From NCBI GenBank assembly GCA_046309355.1, contig JBKCPL010000027.1:13473-77472 (forward strand): a stretch of 64,000 nucleotides of DNA. Direction: 5' to 3'. Position 1 is the stretch's first letter. Each line of letters starts with the position of its first letter. The notes under the pieces were generated by a model. That model had not been told where the DNA came from. It saw only the letters and a list, made by a program, of their open reading frames with translations, and made no database searches. Source of the DNA: CAYSBE01 sp046309355. GTDB lineage: Bacteria > Bacteroidota > Bacteroidia > UKL13-3. A program made the position numbers and the translations under genes. Of this stretch, positions 45,185 through 54,377 are shown piece by piece.

Positions 45185-46600
45185 TTATTTGCCTGCACCT
45201 TTTACTATGGTTAGTACAGTGTAAATCATAATTCTGAAGTCTACTGCCAGCGACATGTTTTCAATATAAAGTATATCAAACTTAAGTCGCTCAACCATTT
45301 GCTCTACATTTTCGGCATAGCCATACTTAACCATTCCCCACGAAGTTATTCCGGGCTTTACCCTGAGCAATTGCTTATAGTAGGGCGCAGTCTGCACAAT
45401 CTGGTCTATATAAAATTTACGCTCGGGTCTTGGGCCTACCAGAGACATATCGCCTTTAAGCACATTATAAAACTGGGGGATTTCATCGAGTCGGTATTTA
45501 CGCAATACTTTGCCAATGGATGTAATACGCCTATCATTCTTTGATGAAAGTGCTGGACCAGCATCTTCTGCGTTAACATACATCGACCTGAATTTATAGA
45601 TATGAAAAGGCTTGCCTTTTTTACCTATGCGTATTTGCTTAAAAAATACAGGCCCGGCTGATGACCGCTTTACAGCTATGCTCAACGCTAAATAAAGCGG
45701 AGAAAGCAAAACGAGAACTGTAGCAGAAACGACAATATCAAGTAGCCGTTTAATTACCTGCTGCCATTTAGCCATCATTTCATGTTTTACTTCTATAAGG
45801 GCAATACCCACGATGTTCTCTAATTTAACTGTACCCGAAACAACATCATAGGTGTCGGGTATTATCTTTAGCACTACAGGTTCTCCTTCGAGCAGATTAG
45901 TCACCTGTATAATTTCGCTGTGTCGGCCGCTGTCAATGGCTATGATGACTTCTTCAACTTCGAGGGTGTGAATTATTTCCGGCAATTGATCATAAGTACC
46001 CAGGTATTCAATATCGGTATGTGAAGACGCAGATAAGGTTGTGCCTACATAACCTTTAATTAAGTAACCAGAAGGGAATGCCTCATTCATTATATCATGA
46101 TACAACTTAGTGGCATTTTCACAATTTCCCGCAATAATTGTATTGAAGCCTATTTTACGTTTGCTGATAAGCTTTTTAATGTATGTAACAAAAGCAATGC
46201 GAGAAATCACGGTTGCCCCATACTGAAGAGAGAATAAGGTAAAAGCAGTATAGTAATAATCCGTATATCTGGCCACTTCATCATCAAGAAGCAAGGAGAA
46301 AAACAATATGATTACACCAATCAGTGTAACACTAAACGTTGTATGCAGCTCTTTCAGGCGTGACTTGCGCCACACATCGCTGTAAAATCCGGTGAGGTAA
46401 TAAATCAGAATCCAAAAAAGCGGCACGTAAAACAACCCCAGATAAAAGTTTTGGCCGGTTTCAAATGCAATGCTGTATCCAAACTTATAAGGTTCAATAA
46501 AATACTTTCGGTATAAAAAAAATGCAAACCACGCACCCATTGCCGACATGTAATCGAGCATTACGTAATATAAGGTATGTATTCTTTTCAAACGTTTCAT
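45185..46600 (-). CDS. Polyprenyl glycosylphosphotransferase (exopolysaccharide initiation, WcaJ type)
   Basis: 471 aa. Five N-terminal membrane helices, a CoA-binding-like middle domain (FNTIIAGNCENATKLYHD), and the C-terminal bacterial sugar transferase domain: KRLLDIVVSATVLVLLSP, IYKFRSMYVNAED, YRLDEIPQFYNVLKGDMSL and VGPRPE. It transfers a sugar-phosphate from a nucleotide sugar to undecaprenyl phosphate, starting capsule or exopolysaccharide repeat units. Starts immediately after the lipoprotein stop (0 bp). No further glycan-assembly genes are in this window. Confidence 0.94.
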   Translation of the reverse strand: MKRLKRIHTLYYVMLDYMSAMGAWFAFFLYRKYFIEPYKFGYSIAFETGQNFYLGLFYVPLFWILIYYLTGFYSDVWRKSRLKELHTTFSVTLIGVIILFFSLLLDDEVARYTDYYYTAFTLFSLQYGATVISRIAFVTYIKKLISKRKIGFNTIIAGNCENATKLYHDIMNEAFPSGYLIKGYVGTTLSASSHTDIEYLGTYDQLPEIIHTLEVEEVIIAIDSGRHSEIIQVTNLLEGEPVVLKIIPDTYDVVSGTVKLENIVGIALIEVKHEMMAKWQQVIKRLLDIVVSATVLVLLSPLYLALSIAVKRSSAGPVFFKQIRIGKKGKPFHIYKFRSMYVNAEDAGPALSSKNDRRITSIGKVLRKYRLDEIPQFYNVLKGDMSLVGPRPERKFYIDQIVQTAPYYKQLLRVKPGITSWGMVKYGYAENVEQMVERLKFDILYIENMSLAVDFRIMIYTVLTIVKGAGK

Positions 46601-47482
46601 TTAATACACAATCTTAATATTATCGAGGTATATATCGGCTTGCTGATTGGCGTCCTTAAATAAACCGATATAAAACTTATACAATGTATTGGATGGCTTA
46701 CCGGCAGTCTCTTGATTGAGCGCAAGGTATACTTTCCTCCACTCGCCTTCCGTGTTAAACAAACGTATAACTTCGTTCGGCTGACTGGATGATTGTCCGG
46801 GTTCGAAGTAATAATAACCGAGAATTAGCGGCACATTACTCTTATAATCCATTTCCAGAAAAACTGGCTGGTTCATACCCGGTAAATTAAAGTTTTCTGT
46901 AGTAAACAGCTGAAAGGACTGAGTGCCCGGAGTGAGTTCTACTTTACCTGAGTTTTTTCCAGCTTCAAGGGCCTGCGTACCACTTACACGCAAAACAGTA
47001 TCGCCAGCGCGTGAATAAAGCGGATTGAGCGTAAAACGAAATCCAACTTTATCGAAATCTTCAATGAGCGGAAATACACATGAACTGCGGTATGTAAATT
47101 CAGGTTTTACGGTATCAACTGTATTTTCTTTTAAATCTTTGGTTATTCTGTAGGTTTGAAACATAGGATAAGGTATTCGCTCTTCCAGCTGTCCCGAGTA
47201 AACAACCCCTGCTTCTATATTCAGATTCACTTTACCGCTTCGGGGAATGGGTATAGTTGCAGGTATTCGGTAAATTCCCAGCAACACACCTTCATCATAC
47301 ACCCAAACATCTGGGATGCGGTGAAATGCATCACCTTGAGATCCATCTGAATTCGTAGACGTGCTTACTGAAGGTATATGAATGTATGACGGAACGGTTA
47401 CGGGTGTTGTATCTTCCAGAACTTCACATGCTGAAAGCCCTAGTAGGCAGGACAACCCAAGAAAATACCTGTATGTATGCAT
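46601..47482 (-). CDS. Lipoprotein of unknown function near the EPS gene
   Basis: 293 aa from the ATG at 47482; a TTG three codons upstream lies inside the -7 box and is not a likely start. Lipobox LSAC. The mature part includes a jelly-roll-like C-terminus ending in ADIYLDNIKIVY, as in carbohydrate-binding modules, and a conserved-looking IPDVWVYDEGVLLGIY segment. Upstream of, and directly joined to, the exopolysaccharide sugar transferase, so a role at the polysaccharide surface is plausible but unproven. Confidence 0.78.
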   Translation of the reverse strand: MHTYRYFLGLSCLLGLSACEVLEDTTPVTVPSYIHIPSVSTSTNSDGSQGDAFHRIPDVWVYDEGVLLGIYRIPATIPIPRSGKVNLNIEAGVVYSGQLEERIPYPMFQTYRITKDLKENTVDTVKPEFTYRSSCVFPLIEDFDKVGFRFTLNPLYSRAGDTVLRVSGTQALEAGKNSGKVELTPGTQSFQLFTTENFNLPGMNQPVFLEMDYKSNVPLILGYYYFEPGQSSSQPNEVIRLFNTEGEWRKVYLALNQETAGKPSNTLYKFYIGLFKDANQQADIYLDNIKIVY

Positions 47483-47488
47483 CGATTG

Positions 47489-47496
47489 CAAATGTA
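47489..47496 (-). promoter_or_regulatory. -7 promoter element before the EPS-linked lipoprotein
   Basis: TACATTTG, an exact TAnnTTTG on the minus strand, 6 nt before the ATG at 47482. Confidence 0.5.
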
Positions 47497-47518
47497 CCGA
47501 ATTAGTCGGTAGGTTGAT

Positions 47519-48457
47519 TTAATCAAATAACGTGCTGGGGTGAAATTTTTCGATAATCTGATGAGCTACTTTTAGCGATTGATAAGCGTGAAAAATATCC
47601 TGGCTGTTGCGTTGCCTGTGCTCAATGGCATGGGCAAATTCCTGAAGCTCCAGCTTTATCACATCCTGTTGCTTAATACGTGAAGCACTGTACGGAACTT
47701 CTGCCAATTCACCTGTTTCAGTTTTTATTAGTTTAGTCAGTTGATACTGATTTAAATCAAACCGTATACATTCTGATTTCTGAAAAATGCGCAGGTAACT
47801 GTTTTGCCCGTTGGCAAAATTTCCGCAATTAATATTCGCAGTACAGCCATTTTCAAAGTCGATACGAACGTTTACGAAATCAACAAAGTCGTTAAATAAT
47901 TGAGTGGCATTTGCAGTCACTTTTCTGATAGTAGAACCTGTGATATAGGTAAGAAGCTCAATGTCGTTCAGCAATCCACCGAAAATGAGTGAATCGTTAG
48001 ATATGCTGAGTACTTTTTGCTGAAAGCGGTTACACTCTATATATATTGGCCTCCGGGCCAATCGTTTCAGCTTTTTTACTTCCGGATGCAAGCGGTCTTC
48101 ATGCAGCACTTTAATATTTACCTGTGCTTCCATGGCCAGATCACAGAGTTGACGGGCTTCGCGCACGTCTTCCGAAATAAGTCCGGTAAACAACACGTGT
48201 GTAGAGCGCATAAGTGCTTCTGATGCATATTTAAAATGATGGCCTACCGGTGTTTGTATATCAACAGCATCAGACTTCTGCAGCAAGTACTCGTATGAAT
48301 TGACAAATGGAATCTGATATACATCGGCTACCGAGCGGGCGGCATCTGCCTGATGGTCGTAAATGCCGGTAATTTCAAACTCGGGCATACCTTTTAACAC
48401 ATCCAGATGCATCTTGGCAGCTTCGTTTACACCGGCTAAACCTATTTTTATTGTCAT
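47519..48457 (-). CDS. Gfo/Idh/MocA-family protein with altered active-site motif
   Basis: 312 aa from the ATG at 48457, which puts the Rossmann strand (TIKIGLAGVNEAAK) at the N-terminus; in-frame ATGs up to 48505 give unneeded extensions. The nucleotide-binding loop and VDIQTPVGHHFKYASEAL match the family, and the C-terminal domain is recognisable. The conserved EKP with its catalytic Lys is absent (VLFTGLISEDVREA in its place), so oxidoreductase activity is doubtful. It is separated from the lipoprotein gene by 36 bp; a link to surface sugar metabolism is possible. Confidence 0.82.
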   Translation of the reverse strand: MTIKIGLAGVNEAAKMHLDVLKGMPEFEITGIYDHQADAARSVADVYQIPFVNSYEYLLQKSDAVDIQTPVGHHFKYASEALMRSTHVLFTGLISEDVREARQLCDLAMEAQVNIKVLHEDRLHPEVKKLKRLARRPIYIECNRFQQKVLSISNDSLIFGGLLNDIELLTYITGSTIRKVTANATQLFNDFVDFVNVRIDFENGCTANINCGNFANGQNSYLRIFQKSECIRFDLNQYQLTKLIKTETGELAEVPYSASRIKQQDVIKLELQEFAHAIEHRQRNSQDIFHAYQSLKVAHQIIEKFHPSTLFD

Positions 48458-48551
48458 ATTCGGTGTATCAAAAATAAGCTGCATGAGTTTACCCGCATGA
48501 TGCACTTATTCACGTGTTTTATAAAAGCTACCCGGTATAAAGCACTAAAGT

Positions 48552-48599
48552 ATACACCTAAAAGCCCTATGGCCTACGGAATGTGAGCAAAAGGTGTAT
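48552..48599. repeat. Inverted repeat between divergent genes
   Basis: ATACACCT at 48552-48559 and AGGTGTAT at 48592-48599 are perfect 8-bp arms, 32 nt apart, in the gap between the Gfo/Idh-like gene and pcm. They may be an operator pair or chance; no T tract follows. Confidence 0.35.
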
Positions 48600-48619
48600 G
48601 AACAACCATTAAAGAGTTC

Positions 48620-48627
48620 TTTATTTG
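48620..48627 (+). promoter_or_regulatory. -7-like element before pcm
   Basis: TTTATTTG (7 of 8 positions of TAnnTTTG) ends 7 nt before the pcm ATG at 48635. Confidence 0.35.
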
Positions 48628-48634
48628 CTTTCAG

Positions 48635-49285
48635 ATGATAGATGATTATAAATACAAGGGAGCACGAAAAAAGCTAGTTGAAGAATTGAAAGCCAAGGGT
48701 ATAACAGACAGCCGTGTATTGCAAGCCATAGGCGAAGTGCCACGCCATTTCTTTTTTGAAAAAACGTTTTATCCGCATGCTTATGTCGATAAAGCTTTTC
48801 CTATAGGTGAAAATCAAACCATTTCACAACCTTACACCGTTGCGTACCAAACTCAGGCTTTGCATATTCAGCCAGGCGATAAAGTACTGGAAATAGGAAC
48901 CGGATCCGGCTATCAGGCGGCTGTGCTTATGCAAATGGGTGCAACCTTATACAGTATTGAGCGTATTGAAAAACTTCAGGTAAAGGCCGAAAAACTCCTG
49001 AAACAAATGGGTTACTCAGCCACTCTGAAATGCGATGATGGAACGAAAGGCTGGCCGGCTCATGCCCCGTTCGATAAGATAATCGTAACTGCGGGCGCAC
49101 CGGTTATTCCCAATTCACTGGCTGCACAGTTAAAAATTGGAGGTATTATGGTAATACCGGTTGGTGACCTGAAAAAACAAAAAATGATCAGTATTATTCG
49201 TAAAACCGAAATTAAATTCGAGCAAATAGAACTTGATCAATTTGCCTTTGTTCCGCTGGTTGGAGAAAAAGGTTGGAAAAATTAG
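48635..49285 (+). CDS. pcm: Protein-L-isoaspartate O-methyltransferase
   Basis: 216 aa. Family signature GENQTISQPYTVA at 58-70 and the SAM-binding motif LEIGTGSGYQAAVL at about 85-98. It methylates isoaspartyl residues that arise in ageing proteins, starting their repair. Cytosolic, single-gene unit, divergent from the Gfo/Idh-like gene. The -7-like box 7 nt before the ATG suggests little or no leader. Confidence 0.95.
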   Translation: MIDDYKYKGARKKLVEELKAKGITDSRVLQAIGEVPRHFFFEKTFYPHAYVDKAFPIGENQTISQPYTVAYQTQALHIQPGDKVLEIGTGSGYQAAVLMQMGATLYSIERIEKLQVKAEKLLKQMGYSATLKCDDGTKGWPAHAPFDKIIVTAGAPVIPNSLAAQLKIGGIMVIPVGDLKKQKMISIIRKTEIKFEQIELDQFAFVPLVGEKGWKN

Positions 49286-49345
49286 TCCCAGGCAGGCAAT
49301 CAAAAGTCATATCGCTTCACTCTACCCCTGAATTAGAGAATGGTG

Positions 49346-50674
49346 TTAACGCATAAATGGCATTTTAGGCATAGCCCTGCCGGCTCCTTGTAGCTTATTC
49401 ATACTACGCATCATTTTGCGCATTTCTTCAAACTGTTTCAGCAACTGATTTACCTGCTGAATATCTGTTCCACTTCCCATCGAAATGCGTTTTCTTCTGT
49501 TCCCGTTTATAATGTCCGGTGTCTTGCGTTCGGCAGGAGTCATGGAGTTGATAATGGCTTCAATTCCTTTAAACGCATCATCGCTTATGTCCAGGTCTTT
49601 TACCGCTTTGCCAACACCCGGAATCATACCCATTAAATCTTTCAGATTTCCCATTTTCTTGATTTGCTGAATCTGGGAATAGAAATCTTCAAACGTAAAC
49701 TGATCTTTCATCAGTTTTTTCTGAAGCTTGGCGGCTTCCTCCTCATCAAATACCTGTTGTGCTTTTTCTACCAACGTTACAATATCGCCCATACCCAATA
49801 TACGCTGAGCCATACGGTCGGGGTGGAATAGTTCAAGCGCCTCTATTTTTTCACCGGTACCAACAAATTTTATGGGCTTATTAACTACTGACTTGATGGA
49901 AAGGGCTGCTCCACCGCGTGTATCGCCATCTAACTTGGTAAGAATTACACCGGTAAAATCCAATACGTCATTAAATGCTTTGGCGGTATTCACAGCATCC
50001 TGCCCGGTCATGGAGTCGACCACAAATAAAATTTCCTGCGGATTGAGTGCTTTTTTGATTTGGCCGATTTCGCGCATCATCTCTTCATCTACGCTCAGTC
50101 GCCCGGCCGTATCCACTATTAACACTTTAGCGCCCTGCTGTCGGGCTTCTTTCAAGGCATGTTCAGCAATACTTACCGGATTTTTATTTCCTTCTTCCCA
50201 GTATACCGGAACTTCAAGTTGCTGTCCTAAAACCTTTAGTTGCTCAATAGCAGCAGGCCTGTATACATCGCATGCGGCCAGCATAACAGTTCTGCCTTTT
50301 TTCTTCAGGTAATTTGCCAGCTTTGCCGAGTGCGTAGTTTTACCAGAACCTTGCAAACCGGCCATTAATATGATTGACGGAGTACCCGATATGTTTATAT
50401 CCTCTGTTTTACCCCCCAGCAGTTCAGTTAGTTCATCGTTAACAATTTTCACCATCAATTGACCGGGAGATACACTGGTGAGCACATTTTGGCCCAACGC
50501 TTTTTCTTTGACGTTATCGGTAAATGTTTTGGCTATTTTATAATTAACGTCAGCGTCAATAAGGGCCTTGCGTATTTCTTTTATCGTTTCGGCTACGTTT
50601 ATCTCAGAAATTTTGCCCTGACCTTTCAGGGTTTTAAACGCTTTATCTAACTTACTGCTTAAATTTTCAAACAT
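49346..50674 (-). CDS. ffh: Signal recognition particle protein Ffh
   Basis: 442 aa. N domain, then the GTPase G domain with P-loop GLQGSGKTT at about 106-114, DTAGRL and TKLDGDTRGG, then the Met-rich M domain ending in KLQGAGRAMPKMPFMR that binds 4.5S RNA and signal sequences. Directs nascent membrane proteins to the translocon with FtsY. No SRP RNA gene was recognised in this window. The gene is monocistronic and divergent from the DCC gene with 52 bp between starts. Confidence 0.97.
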   Translation of the reverse strand: MFENLSSKLDKAFKTLKGQGKISEINVAETIKEIRKALIDADVNYKIAKTFTDNVKEKALGQNVLTSVSPGQLMVKIVNDELTELLGGKTEDINISGTPSIILMAGLQGSGKTTHSAKLANYLKKKGRTVMLAACDVYRPAAIEQLKVLGQQLEVPVYWEEGNKNPVSIAEHALKEARQQGAKVLIVDTAGRLSVDEEMMREIGQIKKALNPQEILFVVDSMTGQDAVNTAKAFNDVLDFTGVILTKLDGDTRGGAALSIKSVVNKPIKFVGTGEKIEALELFHPDRMAQRILGMGDIVTLVEKAQQVFDEEEAAKLQKKLMKDQFTFEDFYSQIQQIKKMGNLKDLMGMIPGVGKAVKDLDISDDAFKGIEAIINSMTPAERKTPDIINGNRRKRISMGSGTDIQQVNQLLKQFEEMRKMMRSMNKLQGAGRAMPKMPFMR

Positions 50675-50726
50675 AATTGCTCAATTTTGAAGCTACGAAA
50701 ATAATCAATTCAGCCATTTACACTTC

Positions 50727-51119
50727 ATGAATACACATCCGGTCATATTTTACGATGGAGTTTGTGCATTGTGCAACAAAGCTGTGCGTTTTATTTTACG
50801 TAACGATAAAAAGCAAGTATACCGCTATGCAGCCTTACAATCGGATAGTGCGATTAATCTGCTGGGGCAGTCATCTGATATGAAATCATTCATACTGTAT
50901 ACAGACAATAAAATATACAGGCAGTCTGCAGCCGTTATACGTGCCCTCTCAGGACTTGGCGGCTTGTGGAAATGTGTTCTGGTACTTTTATTATTCCCAC
51001 CGTTTATACGCAATGGCGTATACAACCTTATAGCAACAAACAGATACAGGTGGTTCGGCAAGTACGACACCTGTCCGCTTCCCTCGCCCGATAAGCGCCA
51101 TTTATTTATTGAAAGCTAA
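50727..51119 (+). CDS. DCC-family (DUF393) thiol-disulfide protein
   Basis: 130 aa. Begins HPVIFYDGVCALCNKAV with the family's D-x-x-C-x-x-C motif (Cys13, Cys16), then FILRNDKK and the C-terminal YRWFGKYDTC. A thioredoxin-related fold with putative redox activity; physiological substrate unknown. The kinase gene follows after 2 bp. Confidence 0.9.
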   Translation: MNTHPVIFYDGVCALCNKAVRFILRNDKKQVYRYAALQSDSAINLLGQSSDMKSFILYTDNKIYRQSAAVIRALSGLGGLWKCVLVLLLFPPFIRNGVYNLIATNRYRWFGKYDTCPLPSPDKRHLFIES

Positions 51120-51121
51120 CT

Positions 51122-52021
51122 ATGCAAATAGCTTCAGAACGGGGTGAATATGAAATTTTGGAAACACTTCGCAAAAACGGGAAGTTCGGGTCCGTTTATA
51201 GGGGCGAGGTAAAATCAAACCAACAGCCGGTTATTGTTAAACAACTTTCTGCAGGGGCAACTCCTGAAAAGATTGTTCGTTTCCACAATGAGTTTCGCTT
51301 GGCCGTTCAACATCCACACCTCATTGCTGCTATTGATTGCTTTACCGCAAACGGCATGCATTATCTGATACGCCCCTACATTACCGGGGTTGATGCTTCG
51401 GCATTTATCCGTAAAAAATCTATTAGTACTACTCAACTGGTTAGTGCGGCAAACGATATTTTGTCAGCAATTCAGCATTTACACACACAAGGCATTTTAC
51501 ATACCGATATAAAGCCGTCAAATATTATACTTAGTGAAATGAACGGACAATTGCGTGCCTACCTCACTGATTTAGGATTGGCGCGTAAAATAAATGAACC
51601 TGAACAACGAAGGCCGTTTGCTCTGCTTTATAGTCCACCCGAACAGGTACTTCAGTATCATTCGCTGATGAATGCCACCTCCGATATTTATTCTCTTGGA
51701 ATAACCTTTTATGAACTGATAAGCGGTCATGCGCCATTTAGGGATTCCAACCCGGAGTTCATCATGCATCTGCAGATGACACAAAGCATAGAGCCGCATA
51801 AAAAAATCAATAAAGATATGTTGAACTTTTTACAGAAAGCCACGGCAAAGCCTAGGTTCTTAAAACCAGCCAATCATTACAGTTATGCTGAGTTGGAGTA
51901 CTTGCTTACCGAGGCTATGGCACAACGCTACCAATCGGCTGGCGAGATGCTTACTGATTTAAACACTCTCCCTATTCCTACAGAAACTAAATCGCGCTGG
52001 CGAAAATGGTTTTACTCGTAG
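51122..52021 (+). CDS. Hanks-type serine/threonine protein kinase
   Basis: 299 aa, single kinase domain without membrane anchor or PASTA repeats. Lys40 in VIVKQL is the ATP-binding Lys, the catalytic loop is HTDIKPSN (Asp129, Lys131, Asn134; HRD changed to HTD), and the DFG motif reads DLG (Asp150). An intact APE-like SPPEQ and DIYSLGITFYEL are present. The glycine loop is weak (KNGKFGSVY), lacking its first Gly. Activity is plausible. Two bp after the DCC gene. Its end overlaps the convergent YkgJ-type gene by 10 bp. Confidence 0.92.
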   Translation: MQIASERGEYEILETLRKNGKFGSVYRGEVKSNQQPVIVKQLSAGATPEKIVRFHNEFRLAVQHPHLIAAIDCFTANGMHYLIRPYITGVDASAFIRKKSISTTQLVSAANDILSAIQHLHTQGILHTDIKPSNIILSEMNGQLRAYLTDLGLARKINEPEQRRPFALLYSPPEQVLQYHSLMNATSDIYSLGITFYELISGHAPFRDSNPEFIMHLQMTQSIEPHKKINKDMLNFLQKATAKPRFLKPANHYSYAELEYLLTEAMAQRYQSAGEMLTDLNTLPIPTETKSRWRKWFYS

Positions 52022-52497
52022 TGTTCTTTTAGACGCTCAACTATTTCATATACGGCCGGACAAACAGCCACGTTGTTATACGTTTCTTTCAGTATGGTGT
52101 GCATTTTACGCTGATGTGTGTGAGGATATTCACGGCATGCACCCGGACGGTATTCATAAACCGAGCAATAATTATCGGGACCTAAAAAAGGACATGGCAA
52201 CGTATTTAGAACCCAGTCACCGTCTTCATCCACATGCAGAAATTTATCTGTAAATGCAGCCGGACGCATACGCAGATGATGAGCCAGCCGTTCAATATCA
52301 CGTTGGGTAAATAGCGGACCTGTAGTTTTGCAACAGTTGGCACAGGTTAAACAATCCATTCGTTCAAAAACTGTCTCGTGAGCTTCGTGAAATCGCTCGT
52401 CTAAATCGTCTGGTGTTTTGCGCTTCAGGCGGTCAAAGAATTTTTTCGTTGACGCCTGAGTTTTTTTAACCGCTAACTTGTGTTTGGCTAAATCCAT
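52012..52497 (-). CDS. YkgJ-type cysteine-cluster protein
   Basis: 161 aa. Central motif CLTCANCC (Cys49, 52, 55, 56) plus CPFLGPDNYC and GACREYP downstream, the pattern of the YkgJ/UPF0153 zinc- or iron-chelating family. Role unknown. Its start abuts the end of the Nramp gene (1-bp overlap), so it is probably transcribed with the mntR-mntH operon, consistent with a metal-related role. Confidence 0.88.
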   Translation of the reverse strand: MDLAKHKLAVKKTQASTKKFFDRLKRKTPDDLDERFHEAHETVFERMDCLTCANCCKTTGPLFTQRDIERLAHHLRMRPAAFTDKFLHVDEDGDWVLNTLPCPFLGPDNYCSVYEYRPGACREYPHTHQRKMHTILKETYNNVAVCPAVYEIVERLKEHYE

Positions 52498-54377
52498 TAC
52501 CTGTCAGGCTTAACAATGAGTACGGGAATAGAAACACCATGACGAACTACATCGGCTGTTGTACCAAAAATGAAATCTTTAAACCCTTTATGTCCGTGCG
52601 AGCCCAAAACCAGCAGTTCAGCATCCGACTGATTTATCATACTCACCAGCACCTGACCTGATTTGCCATAGCCCAGTTTACTTTCTGTTTGATAGCCGAG
52701 CTCCGTTAATCCGTTCGTGTAACCGGAAAGCAGCTCCATGTCTTCCTTCGATTCGGCATCAGCTATTTCCTCACGCATCTTTAAGGCTCCGGCCGATTCA
52801 ACCACGTGAAGTAATATATAGCGAGCTTGCTTCCCTCCCATTTGCAATGCATATTTCAATGCTGTTTCATCTGATGAACTAAAATCAACTGCTATAGCAA
52901 TGCATGAGTACTGCCTAGCCTCGGGCACAATAAATTTGGCCTGTGTCCGGTGCATTTTTGCCTCGTACTCGTTCTCTTTTTTAGTACTAAAAAATGGATA
53001 AAACACAATGTAAAACAACAGTACAACCGTATACAGAATAGCTGCACCCAGCATGCTTTTTAGTACAATATGTGTATTAGAAGAAAACAGCGCTGATGTT
53101 TCCTGGTACACCAAAAGTGCGTTTAGTGCAACAATAACAGTAGCACAAACAGATGCAAACACGATGATTCCTTTGCCAATTGTAAATTTACCCATCAGCT
53201 TTTTATTGGCTGTAAAATGGATAAGCGGAATAACAGCAAAGCCCAGTTGCATGCTCAATACAACCTGACTTAACACAAGCAAATCGCCCATGCGGTTTTC
53301 GCCATATACGAAAATGGTAACCAATGCAGGTGCGATAGCCAGTAAACGTGTAACCAGTCTTCGTATCCACGGACTAAAACGCAGATTGAGGTAACCCTCC
53401 ATAATGATTTGACCGGCCAGTGTTCCAGTAATCGTTGAGCTTTGTCCGGCTGCGATAAGTGCAATAGCAAAAAGTGCAGGTGCAAGTGTGCCGAACAAAT
53501 CACTTAAAAGCAAATGTGCATCCTGAATATCGGATACGTGGTAATATCCCGATTGATAAAAAGCCGTTCCGGCAAGAATGAGAATAGCGGCATTCACAAA
53601 AAAGGCCAGATTCAATGCAATACCCGAGTCAATCAAATTAAAACGTATGGCCTTGCGAATACCTGTTTCATCACGAGTAAACTGACGTGTTTGAACCAGT
53701 GATGAGTGCAGATAAAGGTTATGTGGCATAACCGTAGCGCCTATTATTCCAATGGCTATGTACAACGCCCCATCGCTAAGCGATGAAGGAATTAGTCCGG
53801 TGGCTACCTGTGTAAATTCAGGCTTTACAATCAGCAATTCAATGACAAAGGAAACACCTATGACCATAATCAGCGCCAAAATAAAGGCCTCCATTTTTCG
53901 AATACCTTTATTAATTAAAAACATGAGTAAGAACGTATCGAGTGCAGTGATGATTACACCCCATCCCAGCGGAATGTGAAAAAGTAGCTTTAAACCAATG
54001 GCCATACCAATAATTTCTGCCAGATCGCATGCAATGATGGCAATTTCGGCCAATACATACAGTGAAATATTAGCCCATGCCGGATAATACATACGTGATG
54101 CTTGAGCCAGATCCAACCCTTTTACAATTCCTAAACGTGCAGCCAGACTTTGCAGCAGCAATGCCATGATATTGCTCATCAGTAAAACCCAAATCAGCTG
54201 GTATCCAAACTTACTGCCTGCTGCTATGTCAGTAGCCCAGTTGCCCGGATCCATGTACCCAACACTTACCATATAAGCCGGGCCTAAAAAGGCCAACAGT
54301 GTTTTCCAAAAACCGCGTTTTACCGGTATGGGTACTGAAGCATTCACTTCCTGCAACGATTTAGCCGGTGTTTTCAT
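52497..54377 (-). CDS. mntH: Nramp-family Mn(II)/Fe(II) transporter fused to a UspA domain
   Basis: 626 aa. Residues 1 to about 460 form an Nramp carrier with metal-site motifs DPGN (Asp43, Asn46) and MPHN (Met217, His219). The C-terminal part, about 485-626, is a universal stress protein domain with the ATP-binding pattern in GSHGHKGFKDFIFGTT. The carrier imports Mn(II) or related divalent metals with protons; the cytosolic UspA part could sense ATP and modulate transport. Overlaps mntR by 4 bp (ATGA) and abuts the YkgJ-type gene. Confidence 0.94.
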   Translation of the reverse strand: MKTPAKSLQEVNASVPIPVKRGFWKTLLAFLGPAYMVSVGYMDPGNWATDIAAGSKFGYQLIWVLLMSNIMALLLQSLAARLGIVKGLDLAQASRMYYPAWANISLYVLAEIAIIACDLAEIIGMAIGLKLLFHIPLGWGVIITALDTFLLMFLINKGIRKMEAFILALIMVIGVSFVIELLIVKPEFTQVATGLIPSSLSDGALYIAIGIIGATVMPHNLYLHSSLVQTRQFTRDETGIRKAIRFNLIDSGIALNLAFFVNAAILILAGTAFYQSGYYHVSDIQDAHLLLSDLFGTLAPALFAIALIAAGQSSTITGTLAGQIIMEGYLNLRFSPWIRRLVTRLLAIAPALVTIFVYGENRMGDLLVLSQVVLSMQLGFAVIPLIHFTANKKLMGKFTIGKGIIVFASVCATVIVALNALLVYQETSALFSSNTHIVLKSMLGAAILYTVVLLFYIVFYPFFSTKKENEYEAKMHRTQAKFIVPEARQYSCIAIAVDFSSSDETALKYALQMGGKQARYILLHVVESAGALKMREEIADAESKEDMELLSGYTNGLTELGYQTESKLGYGKSGQVLVSMINQSDAELLVLGSHGHKGFKDFIFGTTADVVRHGVSIPVLIVKPDR

